A program made the position numbers and the translations under genes. The notes below the pieces were generated by a model that was given only the letters and a program-made list of their open reading frames with translations, made no database searches and was not told the origin of the DNA. From the NCBI RefSeq assembly GCF_918741275.1, contig NZ_CAKKNA010000005.1:248001-312000 (forward strand): a stretch of 64,000 nucleotides of DNA, read 5' to 3'. Shown one piece after another: positions 60,903 through 64,000 of the stretch (its first letter is position 1; the number at the start of each line of letters is the position of its first letter). This DNA comes from Bacillus sp. CECT 9360. Lineage in GTDB: Bacteria > Bacillota > Bacilli > Bacillales > DSM-1321.

Positions 60903-62363
60903 TTATGTTCCGCAATAGGTTCGGTAAGGACGGGTGGATGGCTCAGGCAGTGTGGCGTATTCAGCCTGTTCGTTAGAGTGGGCGTAAGGGCTTGAAAGAA
61001 CTTCGAGAAGCCTTTCCATCACGCTGTAGTCTCCTTGTTCCTCTGCGGCTTTCAGTGCTGCTTCTACCCGGTGGTTTCGAGGGATTACTGCCGGATTGCT
61101 GTTCCGCATCAACTCCTGTGAGGATGCTTTCGTTTCCTCCTGCCTGCCTAATCTTGCTTGCCACTCTTCATGCCACTTGGCAAATTCCGGGCTAGCAAAC
61201 AGGTCCGTACCTTCTGTATTGCCAATGGTCAATGACCGGAAGGTATTGGTATAGTCGGCCCGATGCTTCTTCATCATATCTAGAAGATCATTAATAAGGG
61301 CTTCATCCTGTGTTTCTTCATTAAACAATCCCAGTTTAGCTCTCATTCCGGCAAGCCAATGTTGTTGATACAGCTTTGGATATTCTGAAATCGGCTCCTG
61401 GGCCAGCTTGAGAGCCTCTTCCTGATCTTCATGCAGCAGCGGAATGAGGGATTCAGCAAACCGCGCAAGATTCCACCCTCCAATGCCCGGCTGGTTGCCA
61501 TAGGCATAGCGGCCTTGCGTATCAATCGAACTGAATACCGTAGCCGGGTCATATTCATCCATAAAGGCGCAAGGACCATAATCGATGGTTTCTCCGCTAA
61601 TGGTCATGTTGTCGGTGTTCATGACCCCGTGGATAAAGCCAACCAGCTGCCATTTGGCAATCAATGCTGCCTGACGCTTGATCACTTCTTGAAGCAGCGA
61701 AAGATACCGGTTTTCGCCTGCCTCAATATCCGGGTAATGTCGGTTTAGTGCATAGTCAGCCAAGATTCGCAGTTCCTCAACCGTGGCCCCTGCTGCAGCA
61801 TACTGAAAAGTGCCGACCCGCAGATGGCTCGAAGCTACACGTGTCAGAATGGCGCCAGGTAGGTGGGTTTCACGGATTACTGCCTCGCCGGTGGTCACCA
61901 CCGCCAGGCTACGGGTCGTAGGAATGCCAAGCGCATGCATGGCTTCACTGATGATATATTCGCGAAGCATCGGGCCAATAGCCGCTCGGCCATCGCCTCC
62001 GCGGGAATATGGCGTCCGTCCCGGACCCTTGAGCTGAATATCAAACCGTTCATCTTCAGGAGTAATTTGTTCACCGAGCAACACTGCCCGCCCATCACCC
62101 AACATAGTAAAATTCCCAAATTGATGGCCCGCATAAGCCTGGGCAAGCGGGGAAGCACCTTCAGGAATCTTGTTACCGGCAAACACCGACAGGCCATCTT
62201 CACCTTGTAAAGCCTCAGCATTCAGTCCCAATGAAATCGCGAGCGGTTCATTAAGAATGACCAACTTCGGGAACTCTACTGGATCTGGAGAATGGCTTGT
62301 GTAAAAAGTCTCGGGCAGACGGGTATAACTATTGTCAAAGTTCCATCCTGTTTCTTTTGTCAT
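60903..62363 (-). CDS. selO: Protein adenylyltransferase SelO (UPF0061/YdiU)
   Basis: A 486-residue pseudokinase that transfers AMP to protein hydroxyl groups. Motifs: [20 protein letters not shown] near residue 72, [20 protein letters not shown] near residue 108, [20 protein letters not shown] near residue 232 with the metal-binding Asn/Asp, and [16 protein letters not shown] near residue 250. The C-terminus YRTYCGT is the conserved redox-sensitive CGT end. I chose the ATG at 62363 after GGAAAGGGAGATACC over an upstream one 35 codons away. It is monocistronic. Confidence 0.95.
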   Translation of the reverse strand: MTKETGWNFDNSYTRLPETFYTSHSPDPVEFPKLVILNEPLAISLGLNAEALQGEDGLSVFAGNKIPEGASPLAQAYAGHQFGNFTMLGDGRAVLLGEQITPEDERFDIQLKGPGRTPYSRGGDGRAAIGPMLREYIISEAMHALGIPTTRSLAVVTTGEAVIRETHLPGAILTRVASSHLRVGTFQYAAAGATVEELRILADYALNRHYPDIEAGENRYLSLLQEVIKRQAALIAKWQLVGFIHGVMNTDNMTISGETIDYGPCAFMDEYDPATVFSSIDTQGRYAYGNQPGIGGWNLARFAESLIPLLHEDQEEALKLAQEPISEYPKLYQQHWLAGMRAKLGLFNEETQDEALINDLLDMMKKHRADYTNTFRSLTIGNTEGTDLFASPEFAKWHEEWQARLGRQEETKASSQELMRNSNPAVIPRNHRVEAALKAAEEQGDYSVMERLLEVLSSPYAHSNEQAEYATLPEPSTRPYRTYCGT

Positions 62364-62562
62364 GGTATCTCCCTTTCCTCTTTTGTCTTTCTGTATCCTA
62401 ATTTTACTTATACATAAATCAAAAATCCCTATGCCTTCTTTATTATATCTTAGTTGTCTGCTTTCCATATCAGCACTAGCGCTTTTTAATGTCTACTTCT
62501 GCCAATTTATTATACCCCTTTCCGCACAATGATGGCCCCCTTTAAATGTTTGTAAATAAAGA

Positions 62563-62597
62563 AAAACAGGAAACCTTAAAGGTTCCTGCTTCATATA
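62563..62597. terminator. Hairpin between selO and the nuclease-like gene
   Basis: CAGGAA(A)CCTT pairs with AAGGTTCCTG, with T/A-rich flanks (TAAAGAAAAA on one side). It lies 150-180 bp beyond the stop of the minus-strand gene at 62767 and may end that transcript. Nothing else is seen between 62364 and 62766. Confidence 0.55.
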
Positions 62598-62766
62598 CTT
62601 AACTGTATTACAGTCCATCCTTATTTAATCATTCGTTCCACTCTTAATATAATGATAAAGCTTACTATCAATGCTTTGTTCCATGACCATGTTCATGCGA
62701 AAAACTTGATTCAAGATAAATAAGTTAACTTTCTAATTCAGGGGATTCTATCCATAACTTAAACTT

Positions 62767-63744
62767 TCATTTCCTATGTTCATATGCATAATCTATATAA
62801 GGACTTATTTGGCCTAAATTTTCTACCCACTCCAACCTGATATATGCCTCATGTGGATATTTCTCTTCCTCATATTTTTTTCTGTCAAATCTCTTTCCCA
62901 GTAAATCATCTATTTGTTTTTGTATTTCCAACCCCGTTTTTTGTTCTTTACGGCCAATGTGTAGTATTAAACATCTTTGTCTTGCCGTGGTCAAAGTAGC
63001 AAATTTAGTAAATCCTTTTCTTCTATATCCTATACCGTCTGACGTACCCGCATCTTCTATATCAAATAGGGGGTTTGTCATAATATAAGAGTCTACTTGC
63101 TTTGCTAACTTTCTAGCGCTATCTATTTCAAATCTTAAAAAGAAATACTCTTTTGATCTTTGTCGATCACCGAGCCCGTTAATTATACAGAACTCCTCAA
63201 ATTGAGTAAGTAAAAATAAAGTAATTTGATCGTTACGTTCTTTAAAATGTTGTTGCTGTTTTTTTAGGAACTGTCGAACTTCTTCCCAAGAAATAATAAT
63301 GGGGTCTTCCAAAAAGATTTGCTCATCTGCAAAGTTTCTATTGTGACCTTCAAGTTGCGCGTCAACCAAGTAAGAGTTAAAACCAATCTTATTCTCAATT
63401 AACAAAGAAACCTCGTTGGATAATATCGCTGCATCCGGTATATTATAGTTCTTTACACTCCCGATTCTAACCTCCCTATTCTCTGAAATTCCAATTACCG
63501 CAGCATAAGGTGTTACTTTGTCCAACTTGCCGTTTAGTTGGTACCTATAGTTGAAATCCCTGCTTTCAAGGAATGGAAAACCTAAATACTTCATAAATTC
63601 TAAAGTTAAATTATTAGAAGAATGCTGTAATACATTTAACAGGGCTTTTGTTACATTGTTTTCGATTTGCAAGATATTAGTACCTTCATCCTTATTCCTT
63701 GTTTGACCTCTATAATAATGAAAAATATTTTGGTATATTGACAT
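62767..63744 (-). CDS. PD-(D/E)XK nuclease-like protein, possibly defence-related
   Basis: A 325-residue protein. The segment IPDAAILSNEVSLLIENKIG near residue 101 fits the PD-x(n)-ExK catalytic signature, with a following Gln in DAQLEGHNRNF, as in many restriction-like nucleases. The C-terminal half is helical with basic patches (RQRCLILHIGRKEQKTG, LLGKRFDRKKYEEEKYP). AAGGAGAGTCAAAG precedes the ATG. It stands alone in the visible sequence; homologues of this general type occur near phage-defence genes, but the right-hand window edge hides further context. The function is not established. Confidence 0.6.
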   Translation of the reverse strand: MSIYQNIFHYYRGQTRNKDEGTNILQIENNVTKALLNVLQHSSNNLTLEFMKYLGFPFLESRDFNYRYQLNGKLDKVTPYAAVIGISENREVRIGSVKNYNIPDAAILSNEVSLLIENKIGFNSYLVDAQLEGHNRNFADEQIFLEDPIIISWEEVRQFLKKQQQHFKERNDQITLFLLTQFEEFCIINGLGDRQRSKEYFFLRFEIDSARKLAKQVDSYIMTNPLFDIEDAGTSDGIGYRRKGFTKFATLTTARQRCLILHIGRKEQKTGLEIQKQIDDLLGKRFDRKKYEEEKYPHEAYIRLEWVENLGQISPYIDYAYEHRK

Positions 63745-64000
63745 CTTTGACTCTCCTTATCGAATTATAGATAATACCTTTATTTTCCATTATAACAAAG
63801 AAGGTTACTAAATGATTTCCAGGCTTTTACACAACTTATATTCCCACAGACACTAGGATTAATTCCCGGTTATTGTTCATTCATTACTAAATACCTTAAT
63901 CCAATAATCTTATTAGTTTATAAATATTAATATCTTTTCATCTTCCAAGTTATTGTTAACAAACAAGTTGTCATAAATCATTCCAGCCATCTGTTATTTG
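63745..64000. other. AT-rich right end, no feature recognised
   Basis: Upstream region of the nuclease-like gene. I see no coding frame, hairpin or operator that I can support. Confidence 0.5.

Noticed and set aside
1..64000. tRNA, rRNA, CRISPR array, complete prophage or integrative element
   Set aside because: No cloverleaf tRNA, rRNA-like segment, regularly spaced direct repeats of CRISPR type, integrase, capsid or conjugation gene was seen on either strand.

Overview
The window reads as chromosomal DNA of an aerobic, endospore-forming member of the Bacillaceae (Bacillus sensu lato). The base composition is low-GC. Ribosome binding sites are strong AGGAGG types, GTG and TTG starts are frequent, and many genes end in U-run hairpins. 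Spore-related genes are present: a gamma-type small acid-soluble spore protein and the comB-comA pair for 3-sulfolactate. Most neighbours match Bacillus gene families (XpaC, Yrk/Cst, LutABC/LutR, YndM, YitT, DUF975). No rRNA, tRNA, CRISPR array or intact mobile element was seen.

Layout. 1-2.5 kb: a telA-xpaC pair (telA runs off the left edge) and two small genes. 2.5-3.1 kb: an IS-derived remnant. 3.06-7.55 kb: a reactive-sulfur operon (TauE exporter, TusA, rhodanese-metallo-beta-lactamase fusion, TusA-rhodanese fusion, rhodanese, DsrE, and the CsoR-family sensor CstR behind a cysteine-less rhodanese-like protein), with five copies of a CstR-like operator. 7.7-12 kb: small regulators, a Uma2 gene plus a decayed Uma2 fragment, the spore protein, YndM and a medium-chain reductase. 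12-21 kb: a lactate island with glcD-glcF, lactate permease lctP, regulator lutR and lutABC, tied together by two identical palindromes and a cre-like site; a 194-bp nested palindromic element lies between lctP and glcD. 21-26 kb: methyltransferase, MFS efflux pump with divergent TetR regulator, and a ring-cleaving dioxygenase. 26.4-28.3 kb: comB-comA and a frameshifted VOC gene. 28.5-32.1 kb: two M20 hydrolases with a multispanning transporter-like protein. 32.5-38.5 kb: membrane and housekeeping genes.

38.8-43.7 kb: an orphan type VII secretion (LXG) effector island: two small helical partner proteins, an LXG protein with a glycine-rich membrane-active-looking C-terminus, two paralogous proteins of unrecognised family flanking a polytopic immunity-like membrane protein, and a decayed lipoprotein gene. 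No secretion machinery (EssC ATPase etc.) lies in the window. 44.2-45.4 kb: a divergent vWA / HTH pair. 46.5-53.5 kb: a galactitol-type PTS operon under a PRD activator, with a cre-like site and a truncated EIIB start. 53.9-59 kb: an SsuABC/TauABC-type ABC transporter operon bracketed by an aminotransferase and an iron-type dehydrogenase. 59-64 kb: a REP-like palindrome, a YgjP-type metallopeptidase, DUF1456, SelO and a PD-(D/E)XK nuclease-like protein.

Two themes recur: sulfur chemistry (Cst/Yrk persulfide handling, sulfolactate synthesis, a sulfonate-type transporter) and decay (at least five gene fragments or frameshifted genes). The LXG island with its duplicated unknown family, the palindromic element at 14.9-15.1 kb, and the transporter-aminotransferase-dehydrogenase operon are the best candidates for something undescribed. 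All homology statements come from reading the sequence, not from database searches.
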